64,000 bases of DNA from Pseudophaeomoniella oleicola (taxonomy: Eukaryota; Ascomycota; Eurotiomycetes; Phaeomoniellales; Phaeomoniellaceae). The stretch covers positions 1 to 64,000 of the forward strand of contig QWDQ01000050.1 of the NCBI GenBank assembly GCA_003868215.1. The letters run 5' to 3'. The notes under the pieces were generated by a model. It was given only the letters and a program-made list of their open reading frames with translations. It had not been told where the DNA came from and made no database searches. Shown one piece after another: positions 25,252 to 36,212 of the stretch (the stretch's first letter is position 1; each line of letters begins with the position of its first letter). A program made the position numbers and the translations under genes.

Positions 25252-25928
25252 TAAATATTAGTATCCAGAGTCTTCCGCAGCAGCAAGTGTGGAATCTTTC
25301 CAATGACTGCAGTCTACATCAAAATAATACTATATTACTTAGATCAAGAATTGTAAGTGTTGTAAGTATACTATACTACTCAATTAGAATAAGATACCTA
25401 GTGGTAGCATTGTATAGATTCGGTCTTCATGGGAACGGTCCTCGTTCGTAACTTACACTAATTACAGTAACCCCCAACTCCGACCCCCAAATCGACCGAA
25501 ATGTAGTGAATAATAATATATAGTATCCGCAATCTTTCGTTACAGTACATATGTATTATCCGTACCTACCTAAATCATGAAGACACCTACCTAAAACTGC
25601 GAGAAACCCCCGATGACTAGTATCTATGTATCGTCATTGTCGGTTCGCTGTTATATTTTTTATACGAGTACCTTGTAATGAACAGTGGACTGCGTTGTCA
25701 GAAGAGATTAATCGAACAATCGTAGGCGACCTTCAAAAAAGCCATGGAAAATACCTTAGTCACTTGATTTTTATTTTTGAGAGGGATCTCAGATATCAAC
25801 TAGGTATTATAGACAAATGGACAAGCATTGACAGGCTTGACCAGCTCTCTCTACTGCCCTGTCCAAGCAGGTCTTCAGCGCCAGTCAAGACTATTGGAAA
25901 CTGGACTATGTTGTGGAACAAGCGCCTC
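25252..25928. other. AT-rich spacer upstream of the deaminase gene
   Basis: No supportable gene; a 125-codon plus-strand frame at 25626-26003 overlaps the end of the methyltransferase gene and shows no family features. The deaminase promoter should lie at the left end. Confidence 0.55.
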
Positions 25929-26997
25929 CTACACTTTTACTGCGTAGATCTTGAAAGATCCTATATAAGTGTTAGTGAGACGCTGAATAACGGTCCGATA
26001 TAGGACTTACCTGCAAGCTCATTGAAGTCGAGGCCTGCATGTTTGGAGTACAAATCGGATAGTTCAGCTTGTCCTACACCACGACAAGAATCTCCACAGC
26101 ATTGGGAGATCTTCCCGTCTTTGTTTTCGTCACTCTTGTACACGTTCAGGTCGGCTTTGGTGTCGACAATGAGGATATCTGGAATAGTTAGGAAGCCACG
26201 TTCGTCATTCAGGCCACCGGAATAGAGCCACATACCCGCGAAGCCCGCATCCCGAAGGTACTTTTCATAATCCTTCACCTGGCTAGCGCCTGCAATGCAT
26301 CCCACATACAAAGCCACACTGCCTCGGATCTCTTCTGGAAGTACGGTTTTGGTCAGGATGTCACTGATGGCCAATCGACCCCCTGGTTTCAGTAGACGGA
26401 ACATTTCTCTAAACACAAGATGTTTTTCTTCTTCAGGGACCAGATTCAATACGCAATTGCTAATGATGCAATGAGCAACGGCGTCTGGGAGGGCGATATT
26501 CGTTATCAGCGATTCAACAAATTCGACATTCTGCACGTTCTGCTTCGCCTTGTTGACATTCGCCATTTGAAGCATATCCTTCATATAGTCAGCTTCCCAT
26601 CCACACCCTGAGGGGTTTATAGATACATACCTTGTTCATGTCGACTCCGATAACCTTGCCATTACTGCCGACTTTCTTTGCAGCAAGGAACACATCGAAG
26701 CCGGCTCCAGAACCAAGATCTATCACAGTCTCGCCCTGTATGCCGCATCAGGTTCCGGATAGAATGAAACACGTTGATGACCTCGACCACGACAAGTCTA
26801 CTCACCTCTTTCAGCTTCGCCAAAGCCAAGGGATTTCCACAGCTCAAGCCCAAGTTAGCGTTAGTTGGGACGTCAGCAAGATCCTCCTCTTGATATCCGA
26901 AAGCAGCGGCAACCTTGCGAGCATATGTAGCATCAGGCACTTGTGAAGCAGCGCTGTAATGCTCTCGGACCTTTTCATAGATCTGGGCCTTGTCCAT
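25929..26997 (-). CDS. Arsenite methyltransferase (AS3MT/ArsM type)
   Basis: Predicted 298-aa enzyme that transfers methyl groups from S-adenosylmethionine to As(III), giving methylated arsenicals; cytosolic. Four exons join in phase: 26997-26806, 26735-26631, 26578-26011 and 25960-25929, with introns of 70, 52 and 50 bp. The last small exon restores the family ending GSFKIYAVK. The SAM-binding loop is DLGSGAGFD (residues 70-78), followed by KVIGVDMN. Cysteines at 53 (SCGNP), 141 (SNCVLNL) and 193 (VGCIAGAS) are spaced 88 and 52 apart and match the three arsenic-binding cysteines of the family. CCGDSC sits near the C-terminus. The gene faces away from a bZIP gene across 489 bp and may be controlled by it. 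The call is strong. Confidence 0.95.
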
Positions 26998-27486
26998 TGT
27001 GCTTCTTCCGTGGGATCAATCGAAGTGAACGGTGTTGTTCTAATCAGAGAATGTGGTAATGCTATACAATCTCAGTAAATAGGTAAGGTAAGACAGATCA
27101 ATGTAGTTCTTGATTACCCTCAGATCAAGACTCTCTCGGTCGTCATTGTTGATTGTATAAAAACCTCCATATCGTTCTAGCAAGTTGGAAGACCTACCAA
27201 TGAAGTGTTTGATGGACTGATCTAGACGGTGGATCGGTGACATATCGACCGCACCGATCTCCAATTAACTTCAATTAATGTGGTTCAAATTGTGCGGGGG
27301 CCCTCCCCGGTATGTCACTGTTCTTGGCATTACCCAATGCACATGTGCGTTCTTTCCTTTCCAACTTGTCTGATGGAATCATCTTCAACATGAGAGGGAT
27401 TATGATTCATGCTTTATGACTTGCAAGTTCAAACCTCCCGTCTTTCGTTACTAGGTACATAGTATACTACTAGTACCTTCGTGGTC
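26998..27486. promoter_or_regulatory. Divergent promoter region, arsenite methyltransferase / bZIP
   Basis: These 489 bp separate the start codons of two genes transcribed in opposite directions, so both promoters must be here. No arsenic-response element could be identified with confidence by eye. Confidence 0.6.
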
Positions 27487-28389
27487 ATGGATTCCGAGTC
27501 GTCAGCTTCCCAAGATGTCACATCTGCTAAGCAAAGCCAGAAGACCTCCGCTCACACTCTAGCTCGCGTTCGAAATAATCAGCGCCGTCATCGTGAGCGT
27601 CGTCGCCAGTACATAGCTTCCCTAGAAGCAAGACTTCATCACACAGAATCTCTTCTCAATCAAGCGGTGGCAGAAGTGGCGAGTCTAAGAAGCCAGGTAG
27701 AAGTCTTGAGATCTGACAGATCGTCATCTGTTGGTGATTGGTCCAGATTGATCGAGGCATCTCCAAATCTTTCGATAAACCATTCACAGGGGCAGCATGC
27801 GCTGCCGGTCGCACCTGAGAGCGCATCAATGCAAAGAGAACCGGCGCTGAGCTCACATCTTCTCACTGACATTGCTCGCAATTGGTCTGTAGCGGACAAG
27901 GCTGGTAGACAGGCTTCATCACTGGCACAATGGAAAAATCCAACCTTGTCATCGGATGACAAAGACGACAATTGTTTATCCCATCACATCGACCAGACTT
28001 TGAATTCATCCGCGGGCCAATGTTGCTCATCCCCATCTCAATCGTTCTGCGATTCGTTGATAAGCCAACGCCCGAAGCCGCTTGATGCGGAACAGATTAC
28101 TACGATTCCCCCAACTATGACAACGAGTACCATCGAGACTCCGGACCCTGCTCTGGCTGCAATGTTTGACTGCTCCGCCGGCACTTATCCGCGTCCGCAA
28201 GACGAATCGACCACACCTTGTGGCACTGCCTTCTTGTTGATCGCGCAACACAATACTGGACGGTCGAGTATATTGGCGATGATGAGCCAATTGAGGCGTG
28301 GGTTTCGAGCGGAGATAATTGCTGGGGAGGGTTGCCGGGTTGAGAACAGGCTACTGTTTGAGATTCTCGATCGCGTCAGTGAGCTCTAG
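27487..28389 (+). CDS. bZIP transcription factor with scattered cysteines
   Basis: Predicted 300-aa intronless nuclear regulator. The basic region is at residues 27-43 (RVRNNQRRHRERRRQ), followed directly by a leucine-zipper-like helix to about residue 75 (SLEARL, SLLNQAV, SLRSQVEVL). The middle is Ser-rich and disordered. The conserved C-terminal block starts at PCGTAFLLIAQHNT and ends with GEGCRVENRLLFEIL, as in many fungal bZIP proteins linked to stress and secondary metabolism. Seven cysteines occur (163, 179, 180, 188, 229, 245, 283), including a CC pair. The first ATG of the frame is at 27487. It sits head to head with the arsenite methyltransferase gene, which suggests but does not prove an arsenic- or redox-sensing role comparable to Yap8/Arr1. 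Confidence 0.88.
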   Translation: MDSESSASQDVTSAKQSQKTSAHTLARVRNNQRRHRERRRQYIASLEARLHHTESLLNQAVAEVASLRSQVEVLRSDRSSSVGDWSRLIEASPNLSINHSQGQHALPVAPESASMQREPALSSHLLTDIARNWSVADKAGRQASSLAQWKNPTLSSDDKDDNCLSHHIDQTLNSSAGQCCSSPSQSFCDSLISQRPKPLDAEQITTIPPTMTTSTIETPDPALAAMFDCSAGTYPRPQDESTTPCGTAFLLIAQHNTGRSSILAMMSQLRRGFRAEIIAGEGCRVENRLLFEILDRVSEL

Positions 28390-30861
28390 CTCTACTCTTC
28401 AACGAATCGCAGCTTGTTGAAGGCCGATGTTACCTATAAATGCACCTTTCCAATATACGCCGTTGAGTCATAATCCCTTGAGTCAAATGGCATTACCACT
28501 TGTGACTCGACTTGCTGTTGCAACTTGCAAAGCGGAAGAACCGAGAGCGGCCTGCTCCTGGCCAATGACCTACCTACAGCTCCCGGAGCGTCACGGCGTG
28601 AAATATCATTACCAAAGCCTACCTCCCTGTGACTAGGTTGCGCTATGGGTCGGGTTGGGTCATGGTTTTGGTACACCGGACTCGATCAAATTCGTTGACC
28701 CCATTGGATCCCAGCACTTGGCAACCTGCGAGATCTTGTTATCCAGCGGGTACCCGCAGTGGGTTGGATTATACTGTTGAACAAGCCTACCCAACCGAGC
28801 CACGGGCCACGGCGCACAGTCTACCTACTACTATAGGTAGGCAGTATGATAGATATGCCTAAGGTTTTGCAATTTTGCTAACCCTAGGCCTCAGTCAACT
28901 GTCTATCTGTCTGGCTTTTAGGAGTTGACGACCACAGTGTACCCACGCCATCAACAATCAATCATCTGCCGAGACGATATCTGCGGAAGATCGGAAAGTT
29001 GCCGACACCTCAGGACACTCGAGTGTTAGCTGCCACTACTGCCGTTATGCAATGAGTTCAAACAAAGAGCACTTGGCCTTCTGGGCCAGCACTACCAGGT
29101 ATCTGGTATAGTATAGAGTACGCAAGAGGGTCCCAGTAGCACGTCCACCATTATGTGCGGATTGACGAAATCAACACGCGGTGGTGGGGCCCCGTCAGAT
29201 AGCGTCCGGTGAATCTTAAACGTTTGTTTGTACGGGCAAGAGACTGAAATGTTTGGCCAACGACTCCCGCCTGACCGAATTACCTAGTATTAACGAGTCG
29301 GATTGGGTTAACGGCAAGATCAGTTTGGCTGCGCACACCCGCAACCCGCATCGAATACGTACCTAGTAAAAAGCGTAATTATAAATTATTACGTCTACCA
29401 CCTAGTAGGTATTTAAATTTGCACGCGCCCAACCCAACCCGCATTGCAACGAAGTCCAGCGGTCTCGTAACCGCCTCAAAACCGCATTAAAATGTTGATT
29501 TTCATGACAACCATAACTGCCATAGGTAAGGTACTAAGGTACTAGTTTGTTCACCTCACGTATCAGGCACATAGGGTAAGCACATAGGTAGGTTCGTACG
29601 CACATTATTAGGTAACTAAGGTACCTATCCAGGTACATTGTCTTAACAGCAGATGAGTATCTATGGAATTACAATTGTTCAATTAATTGAGATAAGAACC
29701 TGAATTCGAACTGTATTGATTTTACGCACTTTACATAGGTACACAGTAAGGTATTTGCATTTGTATGTACCTTACCTAGGTATTGTACAGTACACCTGTA
29801 GTAGGTAGGTATAGTACCTTATGGCCAGCCCTATAGAATTGCACAATTGTGACACAACTGTGACAACCCTGTGACAACCCTGTGACACCACTGTGGCATT
29901 GATAGGTACCTTAATTTTGTAACGCCACATGCTTGTTTGTGGTCACAGTTGTGCAATCGTTTGTTATATAGTCATTTAGGTACTACGCTGTAATGTGACA
30001 GCTATGACGTTACGATGGTTTAAAATACCTGTACCTAGTATAGTACTACATTGAAATCATACCTATGAACGTTCATTCCACGAGTGTCCATAAACGGCGA
30101 CGAATTTGATCCGTCGCGCAATGGGAGGTTTTTGCAATAGGCCCCGAGCAGGTGATGGATTGACGGTACAGTGAGGCTTACTATGTAGGTACCTACTCTA
30201 GGCAAGGTACCTAAGTATCTATGCGCGTCGTCCCCAAAAATCAATAATAGATCCAACTTCCATTCCCGGTCGACTCCATCGTGCGCGGCGCGCAGCCTAC
30301 CTACTAGGTACCTACCTAGTACCTAGTACCTTACCTAGTATAGTAACTTACACAGCAGGAGATTCAACCGGTCATCCCTTCCCATTAATGTTCTTCTTCC
30401 AAGCCATTCGTTCGTTCGGGCATGTTGACTTGAAATGAAACTCGGATAAAAGACCGTCGAGCCCGTGTGTATGACAGGATGAGTGAGTACTCAAGTGGGT
30501 TGGACCAAGGCGGAGCCCCCGGGGGGGGGGGAGGGGGGGCCTGCCTACAGGTTGGTCCCGAACGGGTAATAGGCTAACCTTGATTCGTATTTTGATATTA
30601 TTGTCGCCCGTTTGATTATGATTCGTTGATCGAGCTCGGCGTTTACGCATATTTGTTGTTGCTAAAGTCCATGGCGTCGTAGGTATAATAGGTACGTAGG
30701 CTGGCCACTCCTCGTCGGGGATGGGGGATGTAGGTAGGTATTTGTGTGAGTATATCAGTCTGGTCCAGCTGGAGCTCTTCTTTTCTTTTATCCTTCTGGA
30801 TTCAACTTTCTAGAAAGCTTTCAATCAAATACCTTTCATTCTTCGGTCAGAATTTGTAAAG
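28390..30861. other. Long gene-free spacer rich in TAGG/CCTA words
   Basis: About 2.5 kb without a supportable gene. It contains dense CCTA/TAGG words (for example 29520-29640, 29750-29830, 30180-30350), an inverted-repeat element (29837-29958), a G-rich run (about 30519-30538) and a promoter-like pyrimidine-rich stretch before 30862. Confidence 0.6.
29837..29958. repeat. Short inverted-repeat element with internal tandem TGTGACAACC units
   Basis: The left end AATTGCACAATTGTGACA (29837-29854) and the inverse complement of the right end (29941-29958) agree at 15 of 18 positions. Between them the unit CTGTGACAACC is repeated about three times (about 29857-29890). The structure resembles a miniature inverted-repeat element; no flanking target duplication was identified. 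Related words occur at 8935-9060. Confidence 0.45.
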
Positions 30862-32018
30862 ATGCTAGATATCAAGGTCATCCGCTCGGCGGTACAGCAG
30901 CAGCTGCCTAACGGTCCGACACCTTTGGTCGTCGTCTTGACCGGCGGGACAACCGGGATCGGCTCGTACGTAGCCAACAGCCTCGCCAGATGTTTTGCCA
31001 GCAATGGCTCCAAGCTCCGCGTCTATATCGTCGGGCGCAATGCTGTTCGTGCCAAGGCCGTGATGGCTGAAGGCGCAAGCATCAGTCCGGGTTCCGACTG
31101 GCGTTTCGTACAGGCAACAGATCTCGCGCTGATCAGTGACGTTGATCGCTCGTGCGCGGAGATCGTTCGACAAGAGACTGAGGCGCCGTTCCACGGTACA
31201 CCGAGTATAGATCTGCTATACATGAGCCACTCCTACCCGGTTTTCGTAGAACGATCAAGTAAGCCACCGCCTTACCACCTTGTACCTAATACACCCAAAT
31301 CCGGACCAGTGCTGACTCACGGGTCCTTTTAGCAACGAGTGAAGGTCTCGATGCCTTCCTTTCAACCGTGTACTATTCTCGAATCCGATTCATCATGCAA
31401 CTTTTGCCACTGCTGACAGCTTCTCCCCGGCCGGGCCACGTCATCTCCGTCTATGCTGGCGGTTTCGAGGATGGGACCTCACCAGGCGAGTCGCCTATCG
31501 GCTGCCCTCCACCCGCGACGTACGGCGTGAGCGGAGTCCGCAAGCACACATGCTTCATGAAGACCTTCATGTTTGAGGAGTTCGCGGAAAGGCACACTGG
31601 AAAGCTCAGCCTGACACATATCTATCCAGGCCTCGTCGATGGACCTACATTCTACAGTCCAGAGATGCCATTGTGGTTCAGAATTATTTGGCGGCTCTTG
31701 AAGCCGCTTGCGTCACTTTACATGACTTCCGCCGACGACTGCGGCGATGTCATGTTGTATCTTGCCACATCGCGATATCCCGCAAAGGGAACCATTGAAG
31801 AAGGCACAGACAAGAAAGCCTTCGGCGGGATCGAGGTGGCCAAGAGCACGTTGGGCGAAATCGGCGGTGGTTCCTACGCTGTCGGTCAAAGAGGTGGTGT
31901 GCAAGCGAGAGGCATCAGCTACGAGAAGGTCCGCCAGGAGGGAACAAGCAAGCAGGTCTGGGATCATACCATGGAGACTTTGACGCGGATCGAGAAGGAA
32001 AATGCCAAGTCTCCTTGA
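30862..32018 (+). CDS. Short-chain dehydrogenase/reductase-like oxidoreductase
   Basis: Predicted 360-aa NAD(P)-dependent oxidoreductase from exons 30862-31258 and 31333-32018; the 74-bp intron (GTAAGC...TTTAG) joins in phase and rebuilds ERSTTSEGLD. The Rossmann dinucleotide motif TGGTTGIG is at residues 27-34, and an IDLLYMSHSY stretch fits the usual position of the fourth strand. The classical YxxxK pair is not obvious at its expected place (the region reads ATYGVSGVRKH), so the catalytic residues may be altered. Long fungal members of this type are common next to specialised-metabolism genes. The substrate is unknown. The neighbours give no clear pathway. Confidence 0.85.
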
Positions 32019-32336
32019 TATAGCAGAATATAGCTTGGTGTTGTGTGTACTCAGTAGGCTAAGCCTTGGATTTTGGGTGTCGTGGGATACCTAGTACATG
32101 CTTGTATGTACCACCTGGTAGTAGGTAGGTCTGTAGCCAATTGGAACGTCATCTCTTGATTTCAACAGCGTTAGCCTTTCCACATCATAGACGGGATCAG
32201 CATAATACTACTAGGTAAGTACGTGCTTACCTATATATGCTACGCAAGTACCTACTAAAACATGGTAGCAAACTCACCATGCTTGGATGTGGTCGATCGA
32301 ATCAGTAAGTCAAAGATTTTTATTTCTCAAAATGAT
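32019..32336. other. Spacer between converging genes
   Basis: No gene seen. TAGG/CCTA words occur near 32090-32125 and 32210-32255. Confidence 0.5.
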
Positions 32337-34904
32337 CTAGCAGATGAGTATGTGCAAACTCAAGGTCGAGCAAAGCTTTAGGGCACACTCAAGACAACCA
32401 CGATAGTGGAGGACAGCGATGTCATGATAGGATTCCACGCCACCGACGTGCACTAGCCTCCAAGGATCGTTCCCATGTACTGCACACAGGGCACCTATTT
32501 GACCATAGGGTGAGGGGAAAGGCAAGGTGTAAAACGATCGGGAGTGAGCAATGGTGGATATTGAATTGAAGTCAAAAATCAGGAACTCTGATTCCGTCTG
32601 TCCAATGTTGCTTTGGGCCGGGTGGGCGCATGGTTGAGATAATATGGCCTTCCCAACGCCACGAACAATATCCCACAGAACAAAGCTGCTGATTCCTCGT
32701 TCCCTGCCGCTGAAGTCAATTTCAATACAATCTAATCGATGACTGTCTTGAAAGAGTCGATATGCTGGTCGTTTATGGGGAAAGCTGACGGGTGCATACC
32801 CTGTGCGAACAATATCGTACTGTTTATACCAGTCAGGATCATAATATACTCTGCTCGTTGGCCTTCTTTGACAGACCACACGCGAAATACGACCTTGAGA
32901 CCAGTTCAGTGTGCCAACGAGATGTTGCAGACGTAAATAGCCATGTCGACGTAGACAAAGATCGTCGAAGATTGCGGGATATATGACTTGGCCATGGCTC
33001 TCTGAAACGACAATACTTGCCTTACCTTGGCCGAAGGTCCCTCCCGGTACGCCTTCATGACCCATCATTTCTAGGACATACCGGTAAAGATCTTCCGCTC
33101 GGCAATGTAGAAAAGAAATGCGACCGAGCAACAAGTCAAACCATCCGTATGTGACGAGCATGGCCCAATCGTCTGACTCCAAGTAATTTTTGCCATCCGT
33201 CCTGACCAGTTCCTGAAACTCATCCTTGTTATACTCCTCTCCACCAAGATCGGAGGATCGAGTATGGACTTTGAGTCGGGAATGGTCAAATTTGTCAATT
33301 GGAAATAGACAGAGAGCAAGCAGATCTGCACCTAATGCTCCTGCAAAGGCTCGGGCACAGGGATCACTCCTGGCATTACAGAAACTTTCATTCATTTTGG
33401 CTGTGACACACCAGCGGCAACCCCCACATATGAGAGTCGTTTGTCTTACCCACGACTCGTCTTCCAAGGTATCTCCTAAGAAGCAGAGTTCGTCAGGAAG
33501 TAGCTTTTGCATCGCTTGTAGACGTGTCGTGCGAGAGGGAAAGGCCGAAGCACCATATCGTTTGGTCTTATGGATATTGTTGACGGACTTGCTACTTTTT
33601 GAGAGATCTTGGTCAAGTAAGACTTTGTCTGGCAGTTCCAGGATGATCCAACTCAGAGTACACTTGAGCCATGGTATGATCACAGTCTCTTCGGGGTGTA
33701 ATTGACGGTATATATCTATACGATGATTGATCCATATGTCTGCGTCCACCAAGCCACTGAAGCGTTGAGAGTCCGTAGGGCCTAGATACTCCGATACCAT
33801 GGTTCTGAATTTGTCGAGTTTCGTTGAGATGTGAACGTCAAAATGACCATCTTTGATGCTATGAAGAATGAGAGATCTCGCAGTAGGAGCGTCTACTAGG
33901 ACCTTGCCAGATCTGTGTACATCTGGAGGTTCTCCAGTAAGCCATTTGACAAAGGCGATAACCCAGGGATAAAACTCGAAGGAAGAATGCACATGGACTA
34001 CGCACTCTTCACCAATGCGAGCACATTGGCATAGTGCACTGACAAGTTGGGATATGTTGTCTCCTGATGGAGCGCGGTAGTGATAGAGCCCGAGTTCCTG
34101 CTTATCAAAGCCAAAACAGAGACTCGCCCATCCGTATACGCTATTCGTAAAATCGGACAATGCGAGTTTTGGTGCTAGTGCTCTCAACAGGTCAAGATAC
34201 TGAGCTGTTGTTGGAAGCAGACGTTCTGTGGTGGTTTTTCTAATAAGGGTCTCCAGAAGACGAGCAGCGACTAATTGATTGTCAATCGAGATAAGTGCAG
34301 CTGCGAGACATAAGAATCGTACACCCCCGTCTGTTCTTGAGAGCCATTCGGTTGAATCTCCTTCGTGATAGCCTGTCCAGAGTTTCATTGATGAGATTAC
34401 GGCTGAGCATTTCCTTCTTGCCAGTAGTTCAATTTTCAGCCGTGTTTCAGGTCCCATGGGTAACGTCGTACCGAATCGTTCACAGACGCTCAGAACCAGC
34501 GGCTGTACATTGTCACTTGTTGCGGCTTTGAGGAGCGCACGAGCGAATGACAAGCCGCCGCTGGCGGAATTATCCAGAGACCACTGGAGTTGTAATGCCG
34601 ACTGAGCTGCCATCTCTTCACTTGTCGTATGACACAGAGCGAGATAGGAAGAGGGTAAGAGATCTGGATTATCATGATAGACAGTGTGGGAAAGCTGCGC
34701 AACTTACTAAGAGAAAGGCCTTGCATGTTTCGTCATCCGCTCAGCCTCGGGAGTCAGGGTCAGCCTTGCGTCTCTATCTACCAGGGTGAAAGATGCCCCT
34801 AGATTTAGGTCAAGTCTGGGTTCCTCAAGGCGGTAAGGCCGTTTCCATTGTCTGGCTACAGTACTGACATGAGAAGACAGCATATGTGCTTTGATGTTGC
34901 TCAT
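32337..34904 (-). CDS. Large fungal protein of unknown function with a Cys cluster
   Basis: Predicted 826-aa protein. Exon 1 (34904-34708) and exon 2 (34620-32337) join across an 87-bp intron to give RPFSYEEMAAQ. The joined phase is consistent, but a start at the MAAQ methionine (34613) inside exon 2 is possible. No membrane segment, signal peptide or named domain was recognised. The first half is helical (for example ETRLKIELLARRKCSAVISSMKLW after position 110, shown here only in part: ETRLKIELLARRKCS). A cysteine cluster of pattern C-x2-C-x2-C-x9-C-x5-C occurs at residues 464-486 (CGGCRWC...FC...PC) and could bind a metal. Composition and codon use are like the neighbours. Proteins of this kind look Pezizomycotina-specific. 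No function can be assigned. Confidence 0.75.
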
Positions 34905-35684
34905 TGTTGGAGATGATTTAGGTAGGCAATATTGTAGAGAAATGATGATTCAGCAGCAAACAGAGCATATCAACAAATGCCGTTACTACTACAGTAAGAC
35001 TTAGCGGTCTTAGCATTGTTTCTTTCTTTTCATTAGATCAAGATGTATTACCAAGGACCAGGTATTTACTGAATTTAATAGTAACAGCTAACCTGGCTGT
35101 CATCATTCAGCGGTGAAAGAATAAGGTTGACTCCCTCAGTCAACAATGAACGGCAAACTGTACAAAAAAAAAAAAATCAAAGACTTCCTCCAGATTCATT
35201 ATCTCACACACATACGTTATCATGTAACCAATGAACGCCGACAATTGATAACAACCTCCCCAATCATGGATGAGATTCATCAGGCGTGGTGGTTCTTTGT
35301 GTCCGGAAAATTATCGCGCGCCGCTCGCACGACAAAGACTCTCACTCCCCCCCCTGTTTGACGCTTGATGAATGAAAAAGAAAGAGCGACAATCAACTTC
35401 TGCGACAGGATCAGTTCCTTATAATGACCGGGTGATCCACCACCTTCTCAGTCAGAGTCACCACCTTCAATATCACGAATCGCGAATGGCGACAGCTTGA
35501 GGGGCGTATCGGATTTATATATAAATATGGCATACCACGGCACTCGTACCGTCGCCAGTACAGAGCAGACCCCCCAACAAGGCTTACTACACTCACTCGA
35601 ACCACCAGCTAAACATCACTACTCCTTGCTGCATCAGATCAAACTGTACGACACCATCCACTTCAAATTGAATCCCAGTATACA
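34905..35684. promoter_or_regulatory. Divergent intergenic region with a TATA-like element
   Basis: The region separates the start of the 826-aa unknown gene (-) from the 175-aa orphan gene (+). It contains a 12-A run near 35164 and a clear TATA-like stretch, TATATATAAATA, at about 35516-35527, some 160 bp before the plus-strand start. No gene is seen inside. Confidence 0.5.
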
Positions 35685-36212
35685 ATGGCTGCCGTTCCAA
35701 CCAACCCCTATGCTCACCTGAAGTGTGCCTTTGCCTCTTCGCGCCGTCGTGTCGATTATGGCACTGTCGAGCCAATCCCAGACATGAAAGATGAGCTCGT
35801 CGACTTCTTGAATAGGGAGGTCGAAGCTATTTCTCACATCCAAGACGGGTTCAGATCATACGTCACCGCGATTCACTCAGGCGAATACCATACGTTTGGG
35901 GAAAAGTTCCTTGAGCACGAACGTACTGCCGCCGATGAGACGATCGAACAATTGTCGCAGATCACCACAGATCTCAAGGCGATTATTGTGTCTCTCGAAA
36001 CATCTGACGCTGCGGTCGAGATCTGTGGTCCAACCTCATTGTATGGCTACGCTCGAGAGTGGATCAGCCACTACAAAGCAGTCCTTGTCGAGTGCCACGT
36101 CTTTTATAAGATCAACTATGTTCTCGGTTCCGATAAATACAAGAAGCAGATCTCTGAGGGTGCTTCAAAGGAAATGAAGCCATTCGTGGAAGATGGGGCC
36201 GCCTTGTTGTGA
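35685..36212 (+). CDS. Hypothetical 175-aa helical protein
   Basis: Intronless frame of 175 codons with fungal-like codon use and a TATA-like element about 160 bp upstream. The protein is soluble, mostly predicted helix by eye, rich in Glu, Ile and Ala, with FLNREVEAISHIQDGF around residues 47-62 and a KKQISEGASKEMKPF stretch at the C-terminus. There is no signal peptide, membrane segment or known motif. The family was not recognised. Its promoter region is shared with the 826-aa unknown gene, but a link between the two is only a guess. Confidence 0.6.
   Translation: MAAVPTNPYAHLKCAFASSRRRVDYGTVEPIPDMKDELVDFLNREVEAISHIQDGFRSYVTAIHSGEYHTFGEKFLEHERTAADETIEQLSQITTDLKAIIVSLETSDAAVEICGPTSLYGYAREWISHYKAVLVECHVFYKINYVLGSDKYKKQISEGASKEMKPFVEDGAALL

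Noticed and set aside
24757-25254. 165-codon plus-strand frame
   Set aside because: It is antisense to the deaminase gene and has no family features of its own.
25626-26003. 125-codon plus-strand frame
   Set aside because: It overlaps the last exon and intron of the arsenite methyltransferase and shows no known motif.
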